From positions 35,479 to 99,478 of the forward strand of contig CAZVNP010000006.1 in NCBI GenBank assembly GCA_964628285.1: DNA of 64,000 nt. The letters are read 5' to 3'. A program made the translations under genes and the position numbers. Under the pieces are notes generated by a model. That model ran no database searches. It saw only the letters and a program-made list of their open reading frames with translations, and was not told where the DNA came from. Positions 1 to 10,600 of the stretch are shown one piece after another (position 1 is the stretch's first letter; each line of letters starts with the position of its first letter). Origin of the DNA: JAPLDP01 sp964628285 (lineage in GTDB: Bacteria > Bacteroidota > Bacteroidia > Bacteroidales > JAGONC01).

Positions 1-2294
1 TTAAGCATGAGGGCAACCTGACCGTTGATGCGGCATGCGACCGTCACCGGTCCTTCACGGCAGTGCAATGGCGTGGGATGAGCGAAAAAGAACAACGTGA
101 CATATTGATGCATTACCGTCTGGCCTATCTTTCGGAGACGATGGTGAACTGGTGTCCGGCACTGGGGACGGTCCTCGCCAACGATGAAGTCAAGGACGGC
201 TTCTCGGAACGTGGCGGATACCCCGTGGAGCGTAAGATGATGAAACAATGGTTCCTGCGTATCACCGCTTATGCCCAGCGACTCCTCGACGGCCTGGAAA
301 CGATCGACTGGTTTGAGTCACTCAAGGAGGTACAACGCAACTGGATAGGGCGTTCGGAGGGAGCCGCCGTCTATTTCAGGATCAAGGGCACGGAGGAGAC
401 CCTGGAGGTGTTCACCACCAGACCCGATACCCTGTGGGGCGCTACGTTTATGGTGCTGGCACCTGAACATGAGCTGATCGGTACGATCACCACCCCTGAC
501 TGTCTTCAGGCCGTCAATGATTATATAGCCTGGGCTAAGAACCGCCCCGAGAGGGAGCGGCTGGCAGAAGTGAAAAAAATGACGGGTGAGTTTACGGGCG
601 CTTATGGCATCAACCCTGTCAATGACGAGCCCATACCCATCTGGGTGGCCGATTATGTTCTGGCGGGCTATGGCACGGGCGCCATCATGGCCGTGCCGGC
701 CCACGACAGCCGCGATTTCGTCTTTGCACGGCATTTTTCATTACCCATCCTCCAGGTTATCCTGCGTCCCGGTGAAACACCTTCCGATCCCATGACCTGG
801 TCAGAATCGTTCGATGCCAGGGAAGGCACCATGATCCATTCGGGTTTTATCACGGGCATGCCCGTGAATGATGCCATTAAAACCATCACACGGTGGCTCG
901 AAGAAAAGAAACTGGGATATGGTACCGTGAATTACCGTATCAGGGATGCTATTTTCAGCCGCCAGAGATACTGGGGGGAGCCCTTTCCAATTTATTACAA
1001 GGATGGCATCCCTTACCCCCTCGATGAAATAGAGCTGCCTTTGGAGCTGCCGGAGGTGGATAAATACCTGCCCACCGATACCGGTGAGCCACCGCTGGCG
1101 CGCGCTAAAAACTGGATGACAAAGGAAGGTTATCCCCTCGAGACCAATACCATGCCCGGCTTCGCCGGCTCCAGCGGGTATTATCTGAGGTATATGGATC
1201 CCCGTAACGACGGTGAATATTTTTCACGGGAAGCCAACCTATACTGGCAGGACGTGGATCTTTACATCGGTGGCGATGAACATGGAACCGGTCACCTGAT
1301 ATATTCCCGGTTCTGGAATAAGTTCCTATATGACATCGGTCTGGTGTGCAAGGATGAGCCCTTTAAAAAGCTCATCAACCAGGGCAAGATACAGGGCCGC
1401 TCCAATTTTGTGTACCGCATCAAGGGAACCAATACATTCGTTTCATATAACCTCAGGGAGGCCTATGATACGGTGAAGCTCCATGTGGATATCAACATCG
1501 TTAATGATGATGTGCTCGATGTGGATGCTTTCCGGCAATGGCAGCCTGACTATAAGGATGCCGAGTTTATCCTGGAAGACGGTCGTTACATCTGTGGCTG
1601 GGAAATTGAAAAAATGTCAAAGTCAAAGCATAACGTCCAGAATCCTGATGACCTGATAAGGAAATATGGCGCCGACACCCTGCGGCTTTATGAAATGTTC
1701 CTTGGCCCGCTGGAGTATCACAAACCATGGGATATAAAAGGTATAGAAGGGGTATTCAGGTTTATGAAGAAGATGTGGCGTTTGTTTCACGATGATAACG
1801 ATCATTTTTCGGTGTCGGATGACGAGCCTTCAATGCAGGAGTTAAAGATACTGCATAAAACCATAAAAAAAGTTGAAGACGACATCCGGCGGTTTTCATT
1901 CAATACGGTTGTGAGCAGTTACATGATATGCGTCAATGAATTGTCGGATATCAGATGCAATAAGCGGGCTGTACTTGAACCGCTGGTCATTCTGGTATCA
2001 CCTTATGCCCCTCATGTCGCCGAGGAGCTGTGGCAGCTGCTCGGCCATCACGAAAGCATCTCCTTTGCGTCGTTTCCGGCGTATAATGACGAGTACCTGA
2101 AGGAAACAACGGTTACCTATGCGGTCTCATTCAACGGCAAGCTCCGCTTTACTCTCGAGTTGCCTGTGGACATGATGAAGGACGAAATAGAGAAAACGGT
2201 GCTGGCAGCCGAACAGTCGCAGAAATGGCTTCAGGGAAAACAACCCAGGAAAGTGATTGTGGTGACGGGAAAGATCATCAATGTCGTTGTGTGA
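1..2294 (+). CDS. leuS: Leucyl-tRNA synthetase, 5' end cut by the window edge
   Basis: Class I aminoacyl-tRNA synthetase that charges tRNA-Leu with leucine in the cytoplasm. The reading frame is open from base 3 to the stop at 2292-2294 (about 763 visible residues). A GTG at 63 is internal, because clear LeuS sequence precedes it. Seen in the sequence: the editing (CP1) region with [12 protein letters not shown], the catalytic half with the RYWGEPFP stretch, the KMSKS signature at 1611-1625, and a C-terminal anticodon-binding region ending [12 protein letters not shown]. The HIGH signature and roughly the first 150-200 residues of a normal 920-940-residue Bacteroidota LeuS lie left of the window. 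The gene looks intact otherwise. It is followed by 128 bp of non-coding DNA and then mprF on the same strand. Confidence 0.97.
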   Translation, partial: KHEGNLTVDAACDRHRSFTAVQWRGMSEKEQRDILMHYRLAYLSETMVNWCPALGTVLANDEVKDGFSERGGYPVERKMMKQWFLRITAYAQRLLDGLETIDWFESLKEVQRNWIGRSEGAAVYFRIKGTEETLEVFTTRPDTLWGATFMVLAPEHELIGTITTPDCLQAVNDYIAWAKNRPERERLAEVKKMTGEFTGAYGINPVNDEPIPIWVADYVLAGYGTGAIMAVPAHDSRDFVFARHFSLPILQVILRPGETPSDPMTWSESFDAREGTMIHSGFITGMPVNDAIKTITRWLEEKKLGYGTVNYRIRDAIFSRQRYWGEPFPIYYKDGIPYPLDEIELPLELPEVDKYLPTDTGEPPLARAKNWMTKEGYPLETNTMPGFAGSSGYYLRYMDPRNDGEYFSREANLYWQDVDLYIGGDEHGTGHLIYSRFWNKFLYDIGLVCKDEPFKKLINQGKIQGRSNFVYRIKGTNTFVSYNLREAYDTVKLHVDINIVNDDVLDVDAFRQWQPDYKDAEFILEDGRYICGWEIEKMSKSKHNVQNPDDLIRKYGADTLRLYEMFLGPLEYHKPWDIKGIEGVFRFMKKMWRLFHDDNDHFSVSDDEPSMQELKILHKTIKKVEDDIRRFSFNTVVSSYMICVNELSDIRCNKRAVLEPLVILVSPYAPHVAEELWQLLGHHESISFASFPAYNDEYLKETTVTYAVSFNGKLRFTLELPVDMMKDEIEKTVLAAEQSQKWLQGKQPRKVIVVTGKIINVVV

Positions 2295-2422
2295 TACCAC
2301 GGGGATAGGACTGAGGTCCGAGATGGCTGAATTATTATCATGATCTGATTTTATCATGCTGCCGTAAATAAATTTCGTGAATTGGTTGTTTATGTTGTAA
2401 AGGTTATTCCTAATACCAGGTT

Positions 2423-5047
2423 ATGAGAGGCCCCATAACCCTTAAGCCTTTATTTCGTTTCTTAAAAGAGCGGAGCCTGTCGTTCACTCACGGGAACGGT
2501 AAACTGGTGGCTCAAGTCATCCTGACCCTTTTTTTCATTGCCTTAGGTATCTGGTTCATCAAGCAGGAGCATGGTGAGCTGCACCAGGTAAAACATTTAT
2601 TGTTAACTGCCAAATGGCAGTTTGTTTTGGTGGGCGGCGCCGTCACGCTTTTATACATTATTTTGCAGGGATTGATGTATGTGGCCTCCTTTGCCGGCAT
2701 CGGGTGCCGGGTGTCGCTGTGGTCGGCGGTCATTCTTTTCCTGAAAAGGAATTTTATCAGTGTGTTCCTGCCTGCCGGAGGCGTTTCTTCGCTGGCTTTT
2801 TTCACCAGGGATATCGAAAAAAAAGGCATCACAAAAACCCAGATACACTTTGCTTCATCCATCTATGCCTTTATCGGGATTCTTTCTGTGGTACTGGTCG
2901 CCCTGCCGGCCTTTTTTTATGCCCTGGTCAGGGGCAGCATCGGCTCGGGCGAGATCGTCGCTCTGGCCGGGGTGGTGGTGCTCATCATCCTACTTTATCT
3001 GGTATACCGCTCGATCATGCATAAAGGCCTTTTCTTCCGGTGGATGATCAGGCTGCTGCCTATACTGGAGGTCTTCTTCGAAGACCTGCGGAACAATAAA
3101 ATAAACAGGAAGCAATTTGTCATCACCATTATTTATTCCCTTTTCATTGACCTCTCAGGCATAGGCCTCCTTTACACCGCCATGATGGCCATGAAGGTTA
3201 ACCCCTCCCTGTACGCTGCCGCCATGGGTTATATCATCTCGGTCGTCTTTCTGATCATTTCACCTTTTTTAAGGGGACTGGGGGCGATAGAGGTGTCAAT
3301 GGCTTACATTTTAATACGTTTTGGTTACAGCAAGGCCAATGCCATCGCCATCACCCTGCTGTACCGTTCCTTTGAGTTCTGGCTGCCCCTGTTCGCCGGT
3401 GCCGTCAGTTTTCTGTTAAAGATAAACAGGTTATTGATGCGTGTGGTCCCTGCCCTGTTCCTCTTTCTCCTTGGCATCATCAATATCATTTCGGTGCTGA
3501 CACCTGCCATAGCGGATCGGGTTCACCGGCTGCAGCATTTCTTACCTGTTGACGCCATTAACGCCTCCAATTATTTTGTTCTGTTTGCCGGTTTATTCTT
3601 ACTGGTTACGGCTGCATTCATGCTGAAAGGGCTGCGGACGGCATGGTGGTTTGCTCTTTTTTTAAGTGTCTTGTCTCTGGTAGGTAATCTCACAAAAGCC
3701 ATCGATTATGAGGAAGGCATCGTGGCCATGGTGGTCATTGTCATTTTATTTTTTACCAGGAAGGAATATTACATACGGAACAATCCCAAATTGCGGTACA
3801 TCGGGCTGCAGTCAGCACTGCTCAGCGTGGTGGCTGTGCTGGTATACGGAACGGTGGGTTTTTATTTCCTCGATAAACGCCATTTCAACATCGATTTCAG
3901 CTTGTTGCAATCGATCAAATACACCGTCCTGAACTATCTGATGATGGGCAGCACCGAAATAACACCTGTCGATAAATTCGCCAGGTATTTTCTGACATCC
4001 ATAAACATCAGTGGCTTGCTGTCGCTTTCATTTCTTATTTATACCCTTATACGTCCCTATGTGTTAAAATACACCTCTTCGCCCGATGAGATGGAGCGAG
4101 CCAGGAAGCTGGTCGTGGAGTTCGGGCAGTCCAGCCTAGATTATTTCAAGACCTATAACGATAAGCAGATATATTCACCTCCCGATATCAATGGTTTCAT
4201 CGCGTACCGTGTGTCGGGAAATTTTGCCATGGTTCTGGAGGACCCTGTCGCTGAGAACACCGATCAGATGAGGAAATGCATCGAATCATTCGACGAGTAT
4301 TGCCATGAGAACGGGATTAAAAGCATTTATTACCGGGTGCCGGAGGAAAGTCTGCCCATATACCAGGTTTTCGGGAAGAAGAATTTATTCCTCGGACAGG
4401 AGGCCGTTGTCGACCTGACCATCTTCACTATTGAAGGCCGTGACCGTAAGACCTTGCGCCACGCCGTCAACCAGATCAGGGAAAAGGGGTACGGCTCAAC
4501 CGTTCATGTCCCGCCAGTCAAAGACGGGGACCTGCAAAAGATTAAAGCCGTTTCGGACGAATGGCTCAAAACAACCGGACGCAGCGAGATCGTTTTTTCA
4601 CAGGGCAGGTTTGACTGGGATGAGCTGAAGCAACAAACCGTCATCACCGTTGAAAACCCAGAAGAAAAAGTGGTCGCTTTCCTGAACATCATCCCCGATT
4701 ATGCTCATGATGAAGCCACCTATGATCTGATACGCAAGACCGCCGATGCGCCACATAACACCATGGAATTCATCCTCATAGAGTTATGTCTTTATCTTCA
4801 GAAGCAAAAGTGTCATTACCTCAATCTTGGTTTTGCACCTCTCTCGGGGATTTACGATCCCCGGTCTTTTCCTGAGAAGTCGATCAGGTTTGCCTATGAG
4901 AAACTGCGGGCTTTGTCACATTACAAGGGTCTGCGTGAGTTCAAGGAACGATTTTTTCCCTCCTGGCATAATAAATTTCTCATTTACGATAATGACTATG
5001 ATTTGCTGCAGGTGCCGGGGGCCCTGAACAGGGTCATTAAACCTTAA
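2423..5047 (+). CDS. mprF: MprF-type phosphatidylglycerol lysyltransferase/flippase
   Basis: Integral membrane protein of 874 residues, about the usual MprF length (near 840). The first ~510 residues are a string of hydrophobic segments matching the lysyl-PG flippase domain; the stretch FLPAGGVSSLAFFTRD is typical. From about residue 554 to the end is a soluble DUF2156-type aminoacyltransferase domain (EMERARKLVVEFGQSSLDYF, NLGFAPLSGI). In characterised members the C-terminal domain transfers an amino acid from aminoacyl-tRNA to phosphatidylglycerol and the N-terminal domain moves the product to the outer leaflet, reducing negative surface charge. Which amino acid is used here cannot be read from sequence. 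Start is ATG 2423. Immediately downstream is a VirJ/AcvB-like hydrolase remnant, the family that removes aminoacyl-PG in alphaproteobacteria, which supports the assignment. Confidence 0.93.
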   Translation: MRGPITLKPLFRFLKERSLSFTHGNGKLVAQVILTLFFIALGIWFIKQEHGELHQVKHLLLTAKWQFVLVGGAVTLLYIILQGLMYVASFAGIGCRVSLWSAVILFLKRNFISVFLPAGGVSSLAFFTRDIEKKGITKTQIHFASSIYAFIGILSVVLVALPAFFYALVRGSIGSGEIVALAGVVVLIILLYLVYRSIMHKGLFFRWMIRLLPILEVFFEDLRNNKINRKQFVITIIYSLFIDLSGIGLLYTAMMAMKVNPSLYAAAMGYIISVVFLIISPFLRGLGAIEVSMAYILIRFGYSKANAIAITLLYRSFEFWLPLFAGAVSFLLKINRLLMRVVPALFLFLLGIINIISVLTPAIADRVHRLQHFLPVDAINASNYFVLFAGLFLLVTAAFMLKGLRTAWWFALFLSVLSLVGNLTKAIDYEEGIVAMVVIVILFFTRKEYYIRNNPKLRYIGLQSALLSVVAVLVYGTVGFYFLDKRHFNIDFSLLQSIKYTVLNYLMMGSTEITPVDKFARYFLTSINISGLLSLSFLIYTLIRPYVLKYTSSPDEMERARKLVVEFGQSSLDYFKTYNDKQIYSPPDINGFIAYRVSGNFAMVLEDPVAENTDQMRKCIESFDEYCHENGIKSIYYRVPEESLPIYQVFGKKNLFLGQEAVVDLTIFTIEGRDRKTLRHAVNQIREKGYGSTVHVPPVKDGDLQKIKAVSDEWLKTTGRSEIVFSQGRFDWDELKQQTVITVENPEEKVVAFLNIIPDYAHDEATYDLIRKTADAPHNTMEFILIELCLYLQKQKCHYLNLGFAPLSGIYDPRSFPEKSIRFAYEKLRALSHYKGLREFKERFFPSWHNKFLIYDNDYDLLQVPGALNRVIKP

Positions 5048-5059
5048 TATTTGACGTTT

Positions 5060-5935
5060 ATGAGCAGATGGTGGATGTTAATTTCAGTCACGTTGGCTTT
5101 TCCGTTTCAATCGTACGCCTCTTTTACCGTCAACACGATAGGCTATGGGCCGTTCGGCAAGGTGGGGCATGGCTTTGCAGCGCAGTCAAACTGGTTGCCG
5201 CAGTTTGTCACAGCCTATCAAAAAATCCTCAAGGCCCCTTCCTTTATAGAACGCGTCACATAACAGAATGCCATACCGCAGACCGAAAGTGGTCATTCTT
5301 ATTCCGGTGATCTGCCCATATTTCTTATCCCCTCGGCTGACAGGGATACCTTGCCTCTGGCTTTTCTTATTTCAGGTGACGGCGGCTGGGGCAGCTTTGA
5401 CCAAGGTCTGGCACAAAACCTGGCCGAACGAGGGATACCGGTAATCGGACTGGATGCCGTCAAATATTTCTGGTCCTATAAAACACCTGAAGAAACAACT
5501 TCCGATATTGCTCAAGCCTGTGCCTATTATATGCAGCTATGGAAGAGGTCATCACTGATCCTGGGCGGGTATTCCTTTGGGGCCGATATTGTGCCTTTCG
5601 TGGCCGGCCTTTTCCCCGACACGCTTAAAAGTGCCCTCAGGGGCGTGTTTTCATTATCGCCCGATGAAAAGGCCGATTTTCAGATCCATGTGATCGATAT
5701 GTTAAGTCTGGGAAGCTCGGAAGATACCTTTGACGTGGTGCGTGAAGTGAGGGAAATAGAATCCCTGCATCCCGTGTGTTTTTTCGGCGATGGTGAGAGT
5801 GAAACGGTCCGCGATAAGTTTGCCGCAACAGGCGCCGTCATCATCACCCTGCCCGGTAAACATCATTACAATAATAATGCGGCTGCCGTAACCGAAGCCA
5901 TTGTCAATACCGTTTTAAAGAAACAGTCGAAATAA
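5060..5935 (+). pseudogene. VirJ/AcvB-like serine hydrolase, interrupted by an in-frame TAA
   Basis: One continuous frame runs from ATG 5060 (signal peptide MSRWWMLISVTLAFPFQSYA) to the stop at 5933-5935 but contains TAA at 5261-5263. The 3' part is a convincing VirJ-family alpha/beta hydrolase: the family start DLPIFLIP, then ISGDGGWG, YFWSYKTPEET, nucleophile elbow GYSFG and a late LPGKHH histidine. The DLP segment lies upstream of the first possible restart (TTG 5351), so translation from that codon would lose part of the domain. AcvB, studied in Agrobacterium and Rhizobium, is a periplasmic hydrolase of lysyl-phosphatidylglycerol and is encoded beside the MprF homologue lpiA. The same arrangement occurs here, 12 bp after mprF. 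The segment between the signal peptide and the TAA (with GPFGKV) is only weakly VirJ-like, so a deletion is also possible. A sequencing error cannot be excluded. Confidence 0.75.
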
Positions 5936-5968
5936 CTGACAGTCTCATCATGCGATGATGATCAAGTT

Positions 5969-6460
5969 TTATAACTTCAGCTCATAGCGCTGCTCGGTGA
6001 GGTGCACACCCCATATCCGGTGTGTGATCTCCTCGGTGATCTTGAATCCCAGTTTCCGGTACAATTGTGCGGCAACACGCAGGATGTTGACCGTCCAGAA
6101 GAAAGCGGATGTATAACCATGTTCCCTTGAAAAGAGGATGGCTTCGGTCATCAGTTTCCTGCCGAGGCCGCTACCACGGTATTGCGGCAACACCAGCAGC
6201 CAGCGGAGCTGCGCCTGTAAATCGGAATGTGTGACGACGGCGATTGTCCCGATGATCTTCCCCTCGTCTTCAGCGATCCAAATTTGTTCACGGTCGGTAT
6301 GCGACCTGGCAAACTCAGCGAGGGGAACGGCCACATACGTCTCGAAGCTGCTGTCGAAGTTGTATTCCTGCGAATACAGCAAGCCATGCAGGTGAATGAT
6401 ATACCCCAGGTCACCGGGCCTGAGGTCATGGCGGAAGGTGATGCCGGAAGCTGCGCTCAT
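5969..6460 (-). CDS. GNAT-family N-acetyltransferase
   Basis: Protein of 163 residues with the Gcn5-related acetyltransferase fold, which transfers acetyl from acetyl-CoA to an amine. The acetyl-CoA pyrophosphate loop is visible as LPQYRGSGLGRKLMTEA (Q/RxxGxG/A type), preceded by the core beta strands GKIIGTIAVV and LRWLLVLP, and followed by AAQLYRKLGFKITEE, the usual motif-B region. The GNAT domain fills the protein, and the substrate is unknown. It converges on the VirJ-like remnant, with 33 bp between the stops. Start is ATG 6460. There are no obvious operon partners. Confidence 0.88.
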   Translation of the reverse strand: MSAASGITFRHDLRPGDLGYIIHLHGLLYSQEYNFDSSFETYVAVPLAEFARSHTDREQIWIAEDEGKIIGTIAVVTHSDLQAQLRWLLVLPQYRGSGLGRKLMTEAILFSREHGYTSAFFWTVNILRVAAQLYRKLGFKITEEITHRIWGVHLTEQRYELKL

Positions 6461-6510
6461 TCATTATGAATCATTCTTCAAATTTACCCATTTTCCCATC
6501 ATTCCACCAG

Positions 6511-6555
6511 TGTCGCGTAGCGACGATATCCAATAGTGGCGTAGCGACGCAATAT
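6511..6555. repeat. Two short direct repeats with core GCGTAGCGACG
   Basis: The 11-bp word GCGTAGCGACG occurs at 6515-6525 and again at 6539-6549, a 24-bp period. The first copy sits inside a small palindrome, GTCGC-GTA-GCGAC. It lies in the 211-bp gap between the divergent GNAT and DUF3108 genes. The nature of the element is unknown. Nothing else was recognised in this gap. Confidence 0.6.
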
Positions 6556-6671
6556 TTATTGTCTGTAATCGGAAATTGAATTGCAATACCACCCCCAAAT
6601 TGCCGTTATTATTAGGTTTTTAACCGGTTACCCGTTCATCGAAATTCATCCATAACCTCTTGTCTCATTCA

Positions 6672-7475
6672 ATGGACCGCCTGCTCAGGATATTGATTGT
6701 GATATTTATCCTGTCATCGGCATGCCTTCCGGCCCGCAGCCAGGACCTCAGAACCATTCGTCAATCCGCTTTTAAACGCGGAGAGGTCCTTCAATACAAA
6801 GTTTACTGGGATGCCTGGCTGCTGCCTAAAATAACCGCCGGCCTGGCGGTCGTCAGAATCACCGATGAAAATAAACGGATCAACAACAGGAGCACCCTTC
6901 ATGTGATCGGTACCGGCGAGTCGAAAGGATTATTGAACTTGTTTTATAAGGTCAACGACCGCTACGAGACATATATCGACGAGGAGGCCATCATCCCATG
7001 GTTGTTCATACGTAAGACCAAGGAAGGAAGCTATGTGAGCAACGACATGGTGGCTTTCAAACATGCTCAGAAGATCGCCATCAGCCGTTATGGGATAAAA
7101 AATATCCCCGACAATGTGCAGGATATCATTTCGGCATTTTTTTATGCCCGGACATTTGATTTTTCAAATGCCCATGACGGTGACGTGTACCCGGTCGACT
7201 TCTACCTCGACGACTCGGTGTACGTGTCAAAGGTGGTATTTGAAGGCAGGGATACCATTAAAATTGACATGGGCACCTTCGGTTGCCTGAAATTCAAGCC
7301 CATGGTGCTGGTGGGCGAAGTGTTTAAAGAGCCCTATCCCATGACACTGTGGGTGTCCGATGACCATAACCACATACCCGTCAAGGCACAATCAGGTGTC
7401 ATTGTGGGGAGCGTGAAGATGGAGCTGATCTCCTGTGAGGGGCTGTCTAACCCTTTGACCTCAAAAATAAACTGA
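6672..7475 (+). CDS. DUF3108 domain-containing exported protein
   Basis: Protein of 267 residues from ATG 6672 (a TTG lies 12 bp upstream). A signal peptide covers about residues 1-24, ending LPARSQ. The mature part starts with the hallmark of DUF3108 proteins, FKRGEVLQYKVYWDAW, followed by alternating beta strands and the late stretch CLKFKPMVLVGEVF and MTLWVSDDHNHIPVKAQS, where family members have a conserved H/P-rich strand. The family is widespread in Bacteroidota and Proteobacteria, is predicted to be periplasmic or outer-membrane, and has no assigned biochemical role known to me. It precedes the giant alpha-2-macroglobulin by about 125 bp on the same strand, so co-transcription is possible but not shown. 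Confidence 0.85.
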   Translation: MDRLLRILIVIFILSSACLPARSQDLRTIRQSAFKRGEVLQYKVYWDAWLLPKITAGLAVVRITDENKRINNRSTLHVIGTGESKGLLNLFYKVNDRYETYIDEEAIIPWLFIRKTKEGSYVSNDMVAFKHAQKIAISRYGIKNIPDNVQDIISAFFYARTFDFSNAHDGDVYPVDFYLDDSVYVSKVVFEGRDTIKIDMGTFGCLKFKPMVLVGEVFKEPYPMTLWVSDDHNHIPVKAQSGVIVGSVKMELISCEGLSNPLTSKIN

Positions 7476-7600
7476 AAACCTGGCAACCGGTCCGTTTTTG
7501 GGGTAATTTTATGTTTCTTCTGGCATACTTTATGGAAAAAATGGATTTTTTCAGCTATATTGCACCATTAGGTCCCAGCTCACCTTAATCATTGAACCGT

Positions 7601-10600
7601 ATGAAAAAGAGATTATTAATTTTTTTGACCCTCGCGGGCCTGGCTTTCTTTCTGAGCGGCTATGTGCTGATCACCTCATCATTAATGACTAAAGACATGC
7701 CATCGATGAACAACTATCAGGATTATGAACAGGAATGGAAACAGGTGGATTCACTTGTCCAAAAAGGATTACCTCAATCGGCCCTGGCACTGGTGGAAAT
7801 TATTTATAATAAAGCCCGGGCCGACCATAACTCACCCCAGTTCATCAAAACAATCATTTACAAGATGAAACTGAAATCGGAGTTTGAAGAAGATTTCATG
7901 GTGAAGGTCATCGGCGACACCAGAAAAGAGGTTGAGCAGTCGTCATTTCCGGTGGATCAAATCCTGCATTCCCTGCTGGCTGAGCTTTATTGGCGTTATT
8001 ATTCAATGAACAGGTACAAAGTGCTTGACAGGACGGAAACCTATAATTTTGATCAGGAAGACATCCGGACATGGGATATGAAACAGCTCGTCAGTGCGGT
8101 CATGACAAACTACCGCCAATCCCTTGAGAATGCCGGTGAGCTGCAGAAAATACCGCTGAAGGATTACGATCCCATCCTGATCACTGCCGATGATTCCAAG
8201 CTCTACCGTCCCACGCTGTATGATTTCTTGGCTCACCGGGCGCTCGATTTCTTCATGAACAGCGAGTCCGGCCTCACGGAACCCGTTTACAGGTTTATCA
8301 TGGATTCACCCGACTATTTTGATCCCAGCAACAAATTTGTCAGCCTCGACATCACGACCAAAGACACCATGTCGCTTAAATTTTATGCCATCCGTCTTTT
8401 TCAGGACTTGCTCCGGTTTCACATGAGCGACAAGGCACCTGATGCCCTGGTCGATGTCGACCTGAAACGCCTTCAATTTGTCAGGGATAATGATATCATA
8501 GAAATAAAGGACAGCCTTTACATCGAAGCCCTTAGATCGTTACTGGAGCGGACCGTCAGGGACTCAGCCTCCGCCGGGGTGAGTTATGAGCTTGCACAGG
8601 CCTATTATGACCGCGGGCAGAAATATGATCCGCTGAAATCGGATGAGTATAAATGGGATATCAAAAATGCATGGAATTGTTGCAACGACGCCTTGAAACG
8701 TTTCCCCGACACCGACGGCTCAAAGAAATGTAAAAACCTTCTCCTCCTGATCACCTCCCCTGCCCTCAACCTGACGATGCCGGGCGTCAACGTGGAAGGA
8801 CAACCTTTCCTGAGTCTCATCAGTTATAAAAACGCACCACAAATTTATCTCCGGATCATCGACCTTTCGCCTGCAGAGGATAAACAGATCAGAGACAGGG
8901 GGAAGCGTGACAGCGATGTCGTCAAAGATTACCTGAGATACCCTGCTTACACATCCTGGGATGTTAAATTGCCTGATGACGGCGATTTTCAGTCCCATGC
9001 CGCGGAGATCAAAATACCAGGACTTCCCCTGGGGTATTATGTGATCCTCGCCGCCACCAACGGTGAATTCTCTCCCGCCGACGCGCCTGTGGCCTGCGGC
9101 TCCTGCTGGATATCGAACATCAGTTATATCAGCAGGAAAATGGATGACGGCAGCGAAGACTTTTACGTTCTTGACCGTGACAAGGGCACACCTCTTTCCA
9201 ATGTCAGGGTACAGACCTATTACAGGGTCTATGACAACAACCGGCGGACTTATGACTTTAAACCGTGGGACAATTATGTCACCGACGGGGACGGTTTTTT
9301 CAGAATCCCTGCCCTGCCTCGCCGTACCCCCGGCAAGACCTTTGTCATCCGTTTCAATCTGGACCGCGATACCCTGATGACTGATAACTATTTTTATCAA
9401 TACAGTTACAGTCCCGAGCCTCCCAAAATGAAGCCCAGGACATTCTTCTTCACCGACCGTGCCATTTACCGCCCCGGGCAAACGATATACTTCAAGGGCA
9501 TTGCCATTGAAACTGACGGGACAAATAACCGGATCCTCCCTCAGTATAAAACAACGGTCACGTTTTTCGATGTCAACGGGCAAAAGATCTCATATCAGGA
9601 ACTGGAGACCGATGATTACGGTTCGTTCAACGGCTTTTTCATCGCTCCCACCGGCATCCTGACCGGTGAGATGAGCCTCAGCAATGAGTCGGGCTCCGTC
9701 GACGTGTCGGTGGAAGAATATAAACGGCCTAACTTTGAGGTGACCTTCGATCCCGTCAAGGGCATTTACAAGCTCAACGAGGCGGTGACTGTCAATGGTG
9801 TGGCCAGGGCCTATTCCGGCGCCAACGTTGACCATGCCCGGGTGTCGTACCGCGTCGTACGCAAAGCCCGCTTTCCCTATTGGGGCTTTGGCTGGAGAGA
9901 CTGGTTCCGTTCCTCACCCGAGATGGAGATTGCCAACGGCACCCTCGAGACGGATGCCAACGGTCAATTCGCCATCACCTTCAAGGCTATCCCCGATCCG
10001 ACCATCAATGCCAAATACAAACCCGTTTTTAACTACGTTGTGACGGCCGACGTGACCGACATCAACGGCGAGACCCAGTCATCCTCAGCCAACGTGGCCG
10101 TGGGCTATACCGCCCTGCTGGTGAATGTGGATATCCCTGAAACCATCGATCAAACAGGTAAAAAAGATTTCCTGTTGTCAGCGACCAACCTGAATGGTCA
10201 GAGTGAACCGGTGAAGGTGACCCTCACGGTTAGCAAGCTCGCCGAACCGGACCGTCTGTTCCGTGACCGCCTGTGGAACAGACCCGACCGGTTTATCATG
10301 ACTAAAGAGGAGTTTTATGCCGCCTTCCCGCATGATGTTTATAACAATGAAAATGATGTTGAGACATGGGAGGTTCAGAAGGTGGTCATGACGAAATCAT
10401 ACAATACTGCCACCGACACCCTGGTCACCTTCACCGATCTCTCAGCATGGGAGCCGGGCCATTATCTGATCAGCGCCTTGGCTGTGGATAGCTTCGGACA
10501 AAAAGTGGAAAATAAAAAATATACCGTTGTCTATTCGCCTGATGAAAAAAAGATACCCGTGGAGGCCATATTCTGGTTTTCACCGGGCAAGATGAAGGGT

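Noticed and set aside
5068..5310. 80-residue frame overlapping the start of the VirJ-like gene
   Set aside because: It is a different frame from the VirJ domain, lacks a signal peptide and known motifs, and is explained as a shadow of the interrupted gene.
8720..9583. 287-residue minus-strand frame inside the alpha-2-macroglobulin gene
   Set aside because: It is antisense to a clearly coding MG2 region and has no family features; long shadow frames are expected in GC-balanced genes of this length.
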